The notes under the pieces were generated by a model that saw only the letters and a list, made by a program, of their open reading frames with translations, made no database searches and was not told the DNA's origin. A DNA stretch of 11,175 nucleotides, taken from JAGLRQ01 sp965369805 (lineage in GTDB: Bacteria; Auribacterota; UBA6266). This document shows positions 1 through 6,246 of the stretch, piece by piece. The stretch spans positions 1 through 11,175 of the forward strand of contig CBDURG010000067.1 in the NCBI GenBank assembly GCA_965369805.1, in the 5' to 3' direction. Every line of letters starts with the position of its first letter. The stretch's first letter is position 1. The position numbers and the translations under genes are program-made.

Positions 1-1
1 T

Positions 2-280
2 ACAGTACCCCCCCCGCAGGAAAAAAAAGAAACAGCACCTCAAAATGGCAGAATTATCAATTCACCTATGGTAGGAACATTTTACAGAGCGCCTTCTCCT
101 GAAGCGCCTCCTTTTGTGGAAAAAGGCCAAGCCGTAAAAAAAGGTGATATCGTCTGTATTATTGAAGCAATGAAAGTTATGAACGAAATCGAATCCGACT
201 TTCCGGGAAAGATAGCCGAAATACTGGTTGAAAGTGGAGAACCTGTTGAATTTGGACAACCGTTGTTTAGAATTGTATAA
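2..280 (+). CDS. accB: Biotin carboxyl carrier protein of acetyl-CoA carboxylase, C-terminal part (5' end outside window)
   Basis: This protein carries biotin between the biotin carboxylase and carboxyltransferase steps of acetyl-CoA carboxylase, the first committed step of fatty-acid synthesis in the cytoplasm. The frame is open from base 2 and ends at TAA 278-280, giving 92 visible codons. The first ~15 residues are a Pro/Glu/Lys-rich linker, as expected between the two AccB domains. The biotinyl domain follows: it opens with SPMVGTFYRAPSPEAPPFV (the 'thumb'-containing version typical of AccB) and contains the biotinylation motif EAMKVMNEIE, with the acceptor Lys codon at 173-175. It ends with the usual FGQPLFRIV. 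The ATG at 68 is internal, not a start, since the domain and linker extend upstream of it. accC follows 102 bases later, the standard accBC order. The N-terminal dimerisation part is outside the window. Confidence 0.95.
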   Translation, partial: TVPPPQEKKETAPQNGRIINSPMVGTFYRAPSPEAPPFVEKGQAVKKGDIVCIIEAMKVMNEIESDFPGKIAEILVESGEPVEFGQPLFRIV

Positions 281-382
281 TTTAGAATAGGTAATTGTTA
301 TACTGCTCCCCGTTAAGTCGATAGATGTTATTTGTAATTTGCTTTATATATACTCAACTATATACGAAATGCGAGTTTAGAC

Positions 383-1738
383 ATGATAGAAAAAGTTCTC
401 ATAGCAAACCGGGGCGAAATCGCCCTCAGGATAATAAGAGCCTGCAAAGAATTGGGAATCAGAGTTTGTGCCGTATATTCAAAGGCAGACAAAGATTCCA
501 TGCATGTCAAGCTTGCGGATGAAGCATTTTGCATAGGTGAACGTACAAGCGCGGAAAGTTACCTTAAAATCCCCGCGATTATAAGCGCGGCCGAAATAAG
601 TGATGTAGATGCAATACACCCCGGTTACGGTTTTCTAGCGGAAAACGATCATTTCGCGGAAATATGTGAAAGCTGCAATATCAAATTTATTGGCCCTACA
701 GCCAAACAGATAAGGGATATGGGCAACAAGTCCAAGGCAAAAAAACTTGCAAAAAAGGCAGGTGTGCCGGTTATTCCCGGCAGTGAGGGAGTTGTTGACA
801 ACAGGGAAGAAGCGCTTAAAATAGCAAAGAAAATCGGATATCCTGTTATCATAAAAGCTTCTGCCGGTGGTGGTGGAAGGGGAATGAGAACTGCCCATAA
901 CGACATAAGCCTTGTAAATGCCTTTTTAACCGCAAAGTCTGAAGCTGAAGCCGCTTTTCAGAACAGTGATGTTTATCTTGAAAAGCTTATTGTAGAACCC
1001 CGCCATATCGAAATTCAGCTGCTTGCCGATTCACACGGCAACATTGTCCATCTTGGTGAAAGGGACTGTTCGATCCAGAGGCGCCACCAGAAACTTCTTG
1101 AAGAATCCCCATCGCCATTTGTCGATTCTGATTTAAGAAAGAGGCTGGGTCAGGCGGCTATAAAAATAGCGAAAGCTGTCAAATACGAAAGCGCCGGAAC
1201 GGTTGAATTCCTTGTAGATAAAAATAAAAAGTTTTATTTCATGGAAATGAATACAAGAATTCAGGTAGAACATCCTGTTACAGAAATGGTAACCGGAATT
1301 GATATCGTAAAAGAGCAGATAAAAATCGCTTCAGGAAAACAGCTTGGAATGAAGCAAAAGGATATTAAAATAGAGGGGCACGCGATTGAGTGCAGAATAA
1401 ATGCCGAAGACCCTGACAATAAATTCTGCCCTACCCCGGGCACGATTTCTTCTCTTTTCCTTCCGGGAGGGCCGGGGGTAAGGATTGACAGTTGTGTTTA
1501 TTCCGGCTACAAGATACCTCCTTATTATGACTCAATGATAGCTAAACTCATTGTTTATTCGAGTAAAAGAATGGATGTAATAAGGATTTTATACAGAGCC
1601 CTGGATGAATTCAGGATAGGAGGCATTAAAACAACTATCCCGTTCCATAAAAAGATCCTTGATTCTATTAAATTTAGAAGGGGTAATTGTACAACTCACT
1701 TCGTTGAAGAAATTTTCAACGAAAAAGGAAAAAGTTAA
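383..1738 (+). CDS. accC: Biotin carboxylase subunit of acetyl-CoA carboxylase
   Basis: It catalyses ATP- and bicarbonate-dependent carboxylation of the biotin on AccB. At 451 residues it is full length (the E. coli protein is 449). The N-terminal domain starts with IEKVLIANRGEIALRI. The ATP-grasp domain has the glycine-rich loop KASAGGGGRGM (158-168), the ERDCSIQRRHQKLLEE segment (226-241), metal ligands E275 and E288, and the active-site stretch MNTRIQVEHPVTE (289-301) with R292 and E296. ECRINAED (336-343) contains the biotin-contacting Arg. ATG 383 is chosen because the protein then aligns from its first residue with known AccC; only a weak Shine-Dalgarno (GAG at 373-375) precedes it. The 102-base gap after accB is AT-rich, with TATACT at 299-304 and 349-354 but no convincing -35 box, so a separate promoter is possible but unproven. 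The accA and accD subunits are not in the window. Confidence 0.97.
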   Translation: MIEKVLIANRGEIALRIIRACKELGIRVCAVYSKADKDSMHVKLADEAFCIGERTSAESYLKIPAIISAAEISDVDAIHPGYGFLAENDHFAEICESCNIKFIGPTAKQIRDMGNKSKAKKLAKKAGVPVIPGSEGVVDNREEALKIAKKIGYPVIIKASAGGGGRGMRTAHNDISLVNAFLTAKSEAEAAFQNSDVYLEKLIVEPRHIEIQLLADSHGNIVHLGERDCSIQRRHQKLLEESPSPFVDSDLRKRLGQAAIKIAKAVKYESAGTVEFLVDKNKKFYFMEMNTRIQVEHPVTEMVTGIDIVKEQIKIASGKQLGMKQKDIKIEGHAIECRINAEDPDNKFCPTPGTISSLFLPGGPGVRIDSCVYSGYKIPPYYDSMIAKLIVYSSKRMDVIRILYRALDEFRIGGIKTTIPFHKKILDSIKFRRGNCTTHFVEEIFNEKGKS

Positions 1739-1740
1739 TT

Positions 1741-2133
1741 GTGGATCAGGACAGCAAAAAAAAATCTATTGAAAATTCGTTTGGAGAAACAAAAATTCAT
1801 AACGATGTCATAGCTACAATTGCCGCCTTAGCCGTGGCTGAGGTTCCGGGGATTGCAAGCATGAGCGGAAGCCTGGTAGGCGGAATTGCTGAAATCCTCG
1901 GCAAGAAAGCTCGGGATAAGGGAATTAAAGTAGAGCTTGTTGACAATTGCGTAACCATAGAAATTTCAATTGTTGTTGATTATGGTATAAAAATACCCGA
2001 AGTTGCCGGGGAAATCCAAAAAAAGGTAAAGGATAAAGTTGAAAAATTAACCGGCAACAACGTTAAGGCGGTTAATATAATCATTCAGGGCGTAAGGCTT
2101 CCCGAAGATAAGAACAAAGAGGAGAATCGGTAA
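1741..2133 (+). CDS. Asp23/Gls24 family envelope stress response protein (YqhY-like)
   Basis: A 130-residue soluble protein made of a single Asp23/Gls24 (former DUF322) domain. Recognisable family features are the start of the core (IHNDVIATIAALAVAEVPGI, residues 19-38), a Gly-rich segment (LVGGIAEILG), a central KGIKVELVDNCVTIEISIVV strand pair, and the closing IPEVAGEIQKKVKDKVEKL helix followed by VNIIIQGV. Family members in Firmicutes act in cell-envelope homeostasis, and B. subtilis YqhY is encoded directly after accC, as here; a link to acetyl-CoA carboxylase activity has been proposed there. The exact biochemical role is unknown. The start is GTG 1741, two bases after the accC stop, with AAGGAA at about 1724-1729 as the ribosome binding site. 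It is followed immediately by the amaP-like gene, whose ATG abuts its stop codon. Family assignment is firm; function in this organism is inferred. Confidence 0.9.
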   Translation: MDQDSKKKSIENSFGETKIHNDVIATIAALAVAEVPGIASMSGSLVGGIAEILGKKARDKGIKVELVDNCVTIEISIVVDYGIKIPEVAGEIQKKVKDKVEKLTGNNVKAVNIIIQGVRLPEDKNKEENR

Positions 2134-2727
2134 ATGAGGTTTTTGTCAGGATTAATTAAATTCCTTTATACAATAGCCGCGTTAATAGCCGGTATTTTTC
2201 TAATCGCGGTATGGCTTCACTTCGGAGTTTCAGAAGACCAGGTCGCGAACATTGTGAAAAACATTTTCAGCAGCCTTAAATTAGGTTTTTATTCCGGCCT
2301 TTGTGGAATAGGGCTTATACTTTCCGCACTGTATGTCCTTTTTGCTTTTATATACCGGAAAAGAACTCCGCGCTCGATTGCTTACAGCAATCCTGAAGGG
2401 GAAGTAACCATATCGGTCCAAACCATTCAGGATTTGGTCGCGAAGGTCAGCTTTGAATTCGAAGAGGTAAAAAGTATTTCTTCAAGCGTTAAAACATCAA
2501 AAAGAGGCATCACCATAGTTTTGAAACTCTTAATCTGGGCGGGATCCAATGTTCCTTCTGTCGCGCATCAGATTCAGAAAGTAATAAAAGAAAAAGCTCA
2601 AGCTATTCTCGGCGTAGATAATATATCCGCGGTAGAGGTAAACATTGTAAAAATTGTTCCGGTAAAAACAAACATGAAAGAGGATAGAAATATTTTTGAG
2701 GAGGATAATTCGGCAAATGAAGTATGA
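2134..2727 (+). CDS. amaP: AmaP-like membrane anchor with C-terminal Asp23-like domain
   Basis: A 197-residue protein with two hydrophobic segments (about residues 7-29 and 51-74) joined by a short polar hairpin, then a soluble domain. The layout matches AmaP, the alkaline-shock membrane anchor that tethers Asp23 in Staphylococcus. The C-terminal part repeats the pattern of the neighbouring Asp23 protein: VPSVAHQIQKVIKEKAQ then AVEVNIVKI here, against IPEVAGEIQKKVKDKVE then AVNIIIQGV upstream. The pair is therefore likely a soluble partner plus its anchor on the cytoplasmic face of the inner membrane. ATG 2134 directly follows the upstream TAA and has AGAGGAG (2118-2124) as ribosome binding site. 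The tail (after ~178) is acidic. Its last 11 bases overlap the start of gmhA, implying translational coupling. It could also be labelled a second Asp23/Gls24 family protein. Confidence 0.82.
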   Translation: MRFLSGLIKFLYTIAALIAGIFLIAVWLHFGVSEDQVANIVKNIFSSLKLGFYSGLCGIGLILSALYVLFAFIYRKRTPRSIAYSNPEGEVTISVQTIQDLVAKVSFEFEEVKSISSSVKTSKRGITIVLKLLIWAGSNVPSVAHQIQKVIKEKAQAILGVDNISAVEVNIVKIVPVKTNMKEDRNIFEEDNSANEV

Positions 2728-3295
2728 TGACCTTATAAAAAAGACTTTCGATGAAACCATTGTGACGATGAAGCACAGCTCAACAAAACTCCAGGATGAT
2801 ATTTCAAATGTTGTTGAAGGAATTATTTCCACGCTCAAAGCGGGCGGGAAACTGATGTTATGCGGCTGCGGCGGAAGCGCGGCAGATGCTCAGCATATGG
2901 CAACAGAGCTGGTAGTAAGATTTGAACAAGACAGAGAGCCATGTTCAGCAATAGCGCTTTCAACAGATGCCTCAATACTGACAGCTGTCTCAAATGACTA
3001 TTCTTTTGATAAAGTCTATGAACAGCAGGTAAAAGCCCTTGGAAAACAGGGGGATATTCTTTTGGCTATTTCCACAAGTGGTAATTCTGAAGCTGTCTTG
3101 AACGCCGCGCTCGCGGCTTCTTCAAAAGGTATCAGGGTTTATTCTCTGATTGGAAGAAACGGTGGGAAACTCAAAGATATATCCGATTTATCTATTATTG
3201 TTCCCTCTGATATTACCGCCAGAATTCAGGAAACCCACAGCGTAATAATTCACATAATCTGTAAAATAGTAGAGGACGAACTCTTCGGAAAATAA
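2717..3295 (+). CDS. gmhA: Phosphoheptose isomerase (sedoheptulose 7-phosphate isomerase)
   Basis: It converts D-sedoheptulose 7-phosphate to D-glycero-D-manno-heptose 7-phosphate, the first step toward the ADP- or GDP-heptose used in LPS core or other glycans. It is a single SIS domain of 192 residues, the same length as E. coli GmhA. Family motifs are GCGGSAADAQHMATELVVRF (50-69), LSTDASILTAVSNDYSFD (81-98), AISTSGNS (117-124) and RIQETHSVIIHIICKIVED. Predicted metal/catalytic residues H60, E64, Q171 and H179 are all present. ATG 2717 is preferred over a TTG at 2696 in the same frame: the ATG gives the normal family N-terminus (MKYDDLIKK) and follows GAGGAGG at 2698-2704, although the 12-base spacing is a little long. 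It overlaps amaP by 11 bases and is separated from rfaE2 by one base. Confidence 0.94.
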   Translation: MKYDDLIKKTFDETIVTMKHSSTKLQDDISNVVEGIISTLKAGGKLMLCGCGGSAADAQHMATELVVRFEQDREPCSAIALSTDASILTAVSNDYSFDKVYEQQVKALGKQGDILLAISTSGNSEAVLNAALAASSKGIRVYSLIGRNGGKLKDISDLSIIVPSDITARIQETHSVIIHIICKIVEDELFGK

Positions 3296-3296
3296 A

Positions 3297-3770
3297 ATGA
3301 CTGATTTTAATCAAGCTTCCAGGATTGCTGAAATATACAAAAGCCAAAACAGAAAAATTGCCTTTACCAATGGATGTTTTGATCTCATTCATGTGGGGCA
3401 TATAAGATACCTGAAAAAGGCGCGCGAATGCGGGGATTGCCTGCTGGTTGGCCTTAACAGCGACTCTTCCGTAGTAAAAATCAAGGGTTCGGGCCGTCCT
3501 CTTGTTTCTCAGGATGAAAGAAAAGAAATCCTTGAAGCCTTTAAATGTATAGATGAAGTAATAATCTTTGATGAACCAACACCGCTTGAACTTATAAAAG
3601 CCGTAAAACCGGATGTTATTGTAAAGGGCGGCGACTGGAAAGTCGAAAATATTATAGGTAAAGATATCGTTGAAAAAAACGGGGGAAAAACTATTGCCAT
3701 AGAATATATCTCCGGAAAGTCAACCACTGAGTTTATAAAAAAAATAAAAGGAAGTAAACCCGGCCAGTGA
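3297..3770 (+). CDS. rfaE2: D-glycero-beta-D-manno-heptose 1-phosphate nucleotidyltransferase (stand-alone HldE C-domain type)
   Basis: A 157-residue cytidylyltransferase-fold enzyme that activates heptose 1-phosphate, normally with ATP to ADP-heptose. The nucleotide-binding signature is TNGCFDLIHVGH (24-35) with the HxGH motif at 32-35, followed by VGLNSDSSVVKIKG (51-64), GRPLVSQDERKEIL (66-79) and VKGGDW (109-114). GKSTTEFIKKI near the end corresponds to the GKSTT segment typical of the family. In E. coli this domain is fused to a heptose kinase in HldE; here it stands alone, so the kinase (HldA/RfaE1 type), phosphatase GmhB and any epimerase HldD must be elsewhere. The ATG overlaps no gene but lies one base after the gmhA stop; no strong ribosome binding site is visible, so coupled translation is likely. 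Nucleotide preference cannot be read from sequence. Confidence 0.92.
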   Translation: MTDFNQASRIAEIYKSQNRKIAFTNGCFDLIHVGHIRYLKKARECGDCLLVGLNSDSSVVKIKGSGRPLVSQDERKEILEAFKCIDEVIIFDEPTPLELIKAVKPDVIVKGGDWKVENIIGKDIVEKNGGKTIAIEYISGKSTTEFIKKIKGSKPGQ

Positions 3771-3832
3771 AATTCTCTCCCGGCCATCAATTCTTAAGAA
3801 AAAACTTTATAGTGAAATTGAGGATTTAGAAA

Positions 3833-5113
3833 TTGAATACATTAGAAGCGGCAAAAAAAGGGATTCTTACCCAGACAATTAAAAGAGCTTTGAGTATTGA
3901 AAAAATCGATAAAAAGAGGTTTTTTTCAGAGCTTAAAGCGGGAAAAATTGTAATTCCAAAAAATTCAAGAAGCAAAAGAAAGGTTGAAGTTTGTGCTGTT
4001 GGCCAATCTCTAAAAGTTAAAGTAAACGCGAATATAGGAACTTCTGTTGAATCCTGCAGCCTGGATACAGAAAAGAAGAAAGCTGTCGCGTCGTATAAAG
4101 CCGGTGCTGATTTTATAATGGATTTAAGTACCGGTGGTAACCTGGAAAAAATAAGGAAAGCGATTCTTAAAACAGTTCCTCTTCCTTTGGGTACTGTTCC
4201 CGTGTACGAGGCAGCGGTAAATTCAACAGTCAAAAAAGAATCCTTTCTCAAAATGACTGTCGACGATTTCTTCGATGCAATTGAAAAACACGCGAAAGAC
4301 GGTGTTGATTTTATTACCGTACACTGCGGGCTTAACATGGCCAGCCTTGAAAGGTTAAACAGACAGGGGCGGTTAATGGACATCGTGAGCAGGGGAGGCG
4401 CGATAACCGCGAAATGGATGATACACAACGGCAGGGAAAACCCTTACTATGAATACTATGGCCGGCTTCTTGAAATAGCAAAAAAATATGATCTCACTTT
4501 AAGTCTTGGAGACGCAATGAGGCCTGGATGCTTAAAAGATGCCACTGACAGAGCTCAGATACAGGAACTTATAATCCTTGGTGAACTCGCGTCCCACGCT
4601 CTTAAAAACGGGGTTCAGGTTATGATAGAAGGCCCGGGACATATTCCATTAAATCAGATTGAAGAAAACATGCAACTTCAACAATCCCTTTGCAAGGGGG
4701 CGCCATTCTATGTCCTTGGGCCGATTGTAACGGATATTGCCCCGGGATATGACCATATTACAAGCGCGATAGGTGGAGCTCTAGCTGCCTGGAAAGGAGC
4801 AAGTTTGCTTTGCTATGTTACTCCCGCAGAACATCTTAAACTTCCTGATGAAAGTGATGTTAAAAAGGGTGTAATTGCTTCGCGCATAGCTGCCCACGCG
4901 GCAGACATAGCAAAAGGAATACCAGGGGCACAAGAAGTTGATGATAAAATCTCTAAATTCAGAAAAAAAAGATCCTGGAAAAAACAATTTAAATACGCGA
5001 TTGACCCTGAAAAAGCCGAAAAGATGAGGAAAAATAATCTTTCTTTGACACGCGATATTTGTACAATGTGCGGTGAATACTGTTCCATGAAAGACGGTAA
5101 AAGCCGTAAATAG
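3833..5113 (+). CDS. thiC: ThiC-family radical SAM enzyme, phosphomethylpyrimidine synthase (possible BzaF-type paralogue)
   Basis: ThiC rearranges 5-aminoimidazole ribotide to HMP phosphate for thiamine synthesis, using SAM and a 4Fe-4S cluster. At 426 residues this is the shorter form seen in many anaerobes. Visible motifs in order: VNANIGTS (64-71), DLSTGG (97-102), GTVPVYEA (120-127), TVHCG (162-166), SRGGAI (186-191), ENPYYEYY (202-209), LSLGDAMRPG (223-232), EGPGHIP (266-272), TDIAPGYDHI (300-309), YVTPAEHL (328-335), and the cluster ligands C410, C413 and C417 in CTMCGEYC. That spacing is CX2CX3C, one residue shorter than the CX2CX4C of E. coli-type ThiC. The start is TTG 3833: an in-frame TAG lies at 3827-3829, GAGG (3820-3823) is nine bases upstream, and MNTLEAAKKGILT matches the usual ThiC N-terminus. 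The 62-base upstream gap is too short for a TPP riboswitch. A 5-hydroxybenzimidazole synthase (BzaF), a close paralogue, cannot be excluded. Confidence 0.86.
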   Translation: MNTLEAAKKGILTQTIKRALSIEKIDKKRFFSELKAGKIVIPKNSRSKRKVEVCAVGQSLKVKVNANIGTSVESCSLDTEKKKAVASYKAGADFIMDLSTGGNLEKIRKAILKTVPLPLGTVPVYEAAVNSTVKKESFLKMTVDDFFDAIEKHAKDGVDFITVHCGLNMASLERLNRQGRLMDIVSRGGAITAKWMIHNGRENPYYEYYGRLLEIAKKYDLTLSLGDAMRPGCLKDATDRAQIQELIILGELASHALKNGVQVMIEGPGHIPLNQIEENMQLQQSLCKGAPFYVLGPIVTDIAPGYDHITSAIGGALAAWKGASLLCYVTPAEHLKLPDESDVKKGVIASRIAAHAADIAKGIPGAQEVDDKISKFRKKRSWKKQFKYAIDPEKAEKMRKNNLSLTRDICTMCGEYCSMKDGKSRK

Positions 5114-5135
5114 TATAAAAGCAGTATATAGTAAA

Positions 5136-5141
5136 TATAAT
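5136..5141 (+). promoter_or_regulatory. Candidate -10 element (TATAAT) before the PfkB kinase gene
   Basis: The 60-base gap after thiC contains an exact TATAAT at 5136-5141, which would start transcription near 5148 and give a leader of about 25 bases. No recognisable -35 hexamer lies 16-18 bases upstream (GTATAA-like sequence only), and the region is very AT-rich, so the match may be chance and the kinase may simply be co-transcribed with thiC. Confidence 0.25.
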
Positions 5142-5153
5142 ACTCAGTACGAA

Positions 5154-5170
5154 AAAAACCGGAGGTTTTT
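5154..5170 (+). promoter_or_regulatory. Small inverted repeat overlapping the PfkB kinase ribosome binding site
   Basis: AAAAACC (5154-5160), loop GGA (5161-5163) and GGTTTTT (5164-5170) form a perfect 7-bp inverted repeat. The Shine-Dalgarno GGAGG (5161-5165) lies in its loop and right arm, eight bases before ATG 5174. If it folds in the mRNA it would partly mask the ribosome binding site. With only two G-C pairs and a three-base loop it is weak, and it may be coincidental. Confidence 0.3.
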
Positions 5171-5173
5171 AAG

Positions 5174-6094
5174 ATGTCAATCCTTGTAGTTGGTTCAATA
5201 GCTCTTGATTCAATAAAAACACCTTTTGGAGAAAGAAAAGAGGTTCTCGGAGGCTCAGCGACATATTTCTCCTACTCGGCAAGCTTTTTCACAGACGTAA
5301 AAATGGTTGGTGTTGTGGGAAAGGATTTCCCAGAAGAACATACCGCTCTCCTTAAGGCAAGAGGAATTGACACAAGGGGGATAGAAGTTGCTGATGGAAA
5401 AACATTCAGGTGGGTAGGTGAATATGAATTTGACATGAATGTCGCACAGACAAAAGCAACTCATCTTAATGTGTTTGAGAATTTTTGCCCGAAAATTCCG
5501 GATGATTATAAAAAATGCGGCACTATTTTTCTCGCGAACATAGACCCTGATTTACAGCTTGATATTTTAAATAAAGTGGATAAGCCTAATCTTGTTATCT
5601 GCGATACCATGAATCTATGGATTGAAATCAAAAAGAAGCCTCTTGAAAAACTGGTTTCCAAGGTTGACATCATTATAATGAATGATTCTGAAGCGAGGGA
5701 ATTTACAGAAGAAGCAAGCCTTATCAAAGCGGGCATTAGACTGCTAAAGATGGGGCCAAAATACTGTGTGATAAAGAAAGGCGAACATGGCGCTCTTCTT
5801 TTTTCAGACCATGGGATTTTCAGCGCGCCGTCATATCCCCTTGAAACCGTTTATGACCCCACAGGAGCGGGGGACACATTCGCGGGGGGTTTTGTGGGTT
5901 ATATAGACAAACTAAATAAAATTGACGAACAGACTCTCAGGCAGGCAATGATCTGCGGAAGTGTAATGGCTTCATTTAACGTTGAAGATTTTAGCCTGGA
6001 AAGATTGAAATCTCTAAATCTTGATGGTATTATATCGCGCTATAAAGAATTCAAGAAATTTTCTCATTTTGATGAACCTGAACTTTCGCTTTGA
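5174..6094 (+). CDS. PfkB-family carbohydrate or nucleoside kinase
   Basis: A 306-residue ribokinase-fold kinase that should phosphorylate a sugar or nucleoside hydroxyl with ATP; the substrate is not identifiable. The N-terminus (ILVVGSIALDSI) and GGSATYFSYSASFF (26-39) are the PfkB substrate-side signature, NDSE (170-173) matches the NXXE motif, and DPTGAGDTFAGGF (228-240) is the ATP/anion-hole signature with catalytic D234. VIKKGEHGALLF (199-210) precedes it as usual. It is not ThiD, despite following thiC: it is longer and lacks ThiD features. It also lacks evidence for being the heptose kinase that would complete the gmhA-rfaE2 pathway, though that possibility is worth testing. ATG 5174 follows GGAGG at 5161-5165 with good spacing. 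The last ~25 residues are a charged tail (KEFKKFSHFDEPELSL) beyond the fold. Confidence 0.87.
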   Translation: MSILVVGSIALDSIKTPFGERKEVLGGSATYFSYSASFFTDVKMVGVVGKDFPEEHTALLKARGIDTRGIEVADGKTFRWVGEYEFDMNVAQTKATHLNVFENFCPKIPDDYKKCGTIFLANIDPDLQLDILNKVDKPNLVICDTMNLWIEIKKKPLEKLVSKVDIIIMNDSEAREFTEEASLIKAGIRLLKMGPKYCVIKKGEHGALLFSDHGIFSAPSYPLETVYDPTGAGDTFAGGFVGYIDKLNKIDEQTLRQAMICGSVMASFNVEDFSLERLKSLNLDGIISRYKEFKKFSHFDEPELSL

Positions 6095-6110
6095 AAGTAA
6101 AAAATTATAT

Positions 6111-6156
6111 AGGACACAGACTATAGTCCTCAGCGATTTGTTTTGCGAAGCGAAAC
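6111..6156 (+). repeat. Two small inverted repeats upstream of tRNA-Gly
   Basis: Between the kinase stop and the tRNA lie two short dyads. The first is AGGAC (6111-6115) with GTCCT (6126-6130), which overlaps a perfect 10-base palindrome GACTATAGTC (6119-6128), so two folds compete. The second is GTTTTGC (6140-6146), loop GAA, GCGAAAC (6150-6156), seven pairs with one G-T wobble. Neither is followed by a T tract, so they do not look like an intrinsic terminator. TTGTTT (6138-6143), 17 bases, then TATACA (6161-6166) could be a weak promoter that starts close to the tRNA 5' end. Confidence 0.35.
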
Positions 6157-6172
6157 AGCATATACAAACAAT

Positions 6173-6246
6173 GCGGGTGTTGCATAGTGGTAGTGCTCCA
6201 GCTTCCCAAGCTGGCAGTGTGGGTTCGATTCCCATCACCCGCTCCA
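6173..6246 (+). tRNA. tRNA-Gly (anticodon CCC), CCA end encoded
   Basis: The sequence folds into a full cloverleaf. The acceptor stem is GCGGGTG (6173-6179) with CACCCGC (6236-6242), then discriminator T6243 and an encoded CCA at 6244-6246. The anticodon arm is CCAGC (6198-6202), loop TTCCCAA (6203-6209) with anticodon CCC at 6205-6207, and GCTGG (6210-6214). The variable loop is CAGT, and the T arm is GTGGG, TTCGATT, CCCAT (6219-6235) with one G-T pair. The D loop contains the conserved AGTGGTAG. U73, C2-G71 and the CCC anticodon agree with bacterial glycine identity. It reads GGG codons. No terminator is obvious after it. Confidence 0.98.

Noticed and set aside
347..364. TATATA-CTCAAC-TATATA hairpin before accC
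   Set aside because: All A-T pairs and very weak; more likely ordinary AT-rich leader or promoter DNA than a regulatory structure.
2696..2716. Upstream TTG start for gmhA adding MRRIIRQ
   Set aside because: The seven extra residues would translate the Shine-Dalgarno GAGGAGG itself; ATG 2717 gives the exact family length of 192 residues.
3759..3786. CCCGGCCA repeated 20 bases apart at the end of rfaE2
   Set aside because: Eight bases only, one copy coding and one not; expected by chance at this length.
3771..3832. TPP riboswitch before thiC
   Set aside because: The gap is 62 bases, too short for the riboswitch, and no conserved TPP-binding elements (such as CUGAGA) are present.
3826..4428. 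200-codon open frame on the minus strand
   Set aside because: It lies wholly antisense to thiC, where every ThiC motif is intact; it has no ribosome binding site or recognisable domain.
5174..6094. Reading the kinase as ThiD (HMP-phosphate kinase) because it follows thiC
   Set aside because: Its motifs and length are those of the PfkB sugar/nucleoside branch (GGSATYFS, NXXE, DPTGAGDTF), not of ThiD.
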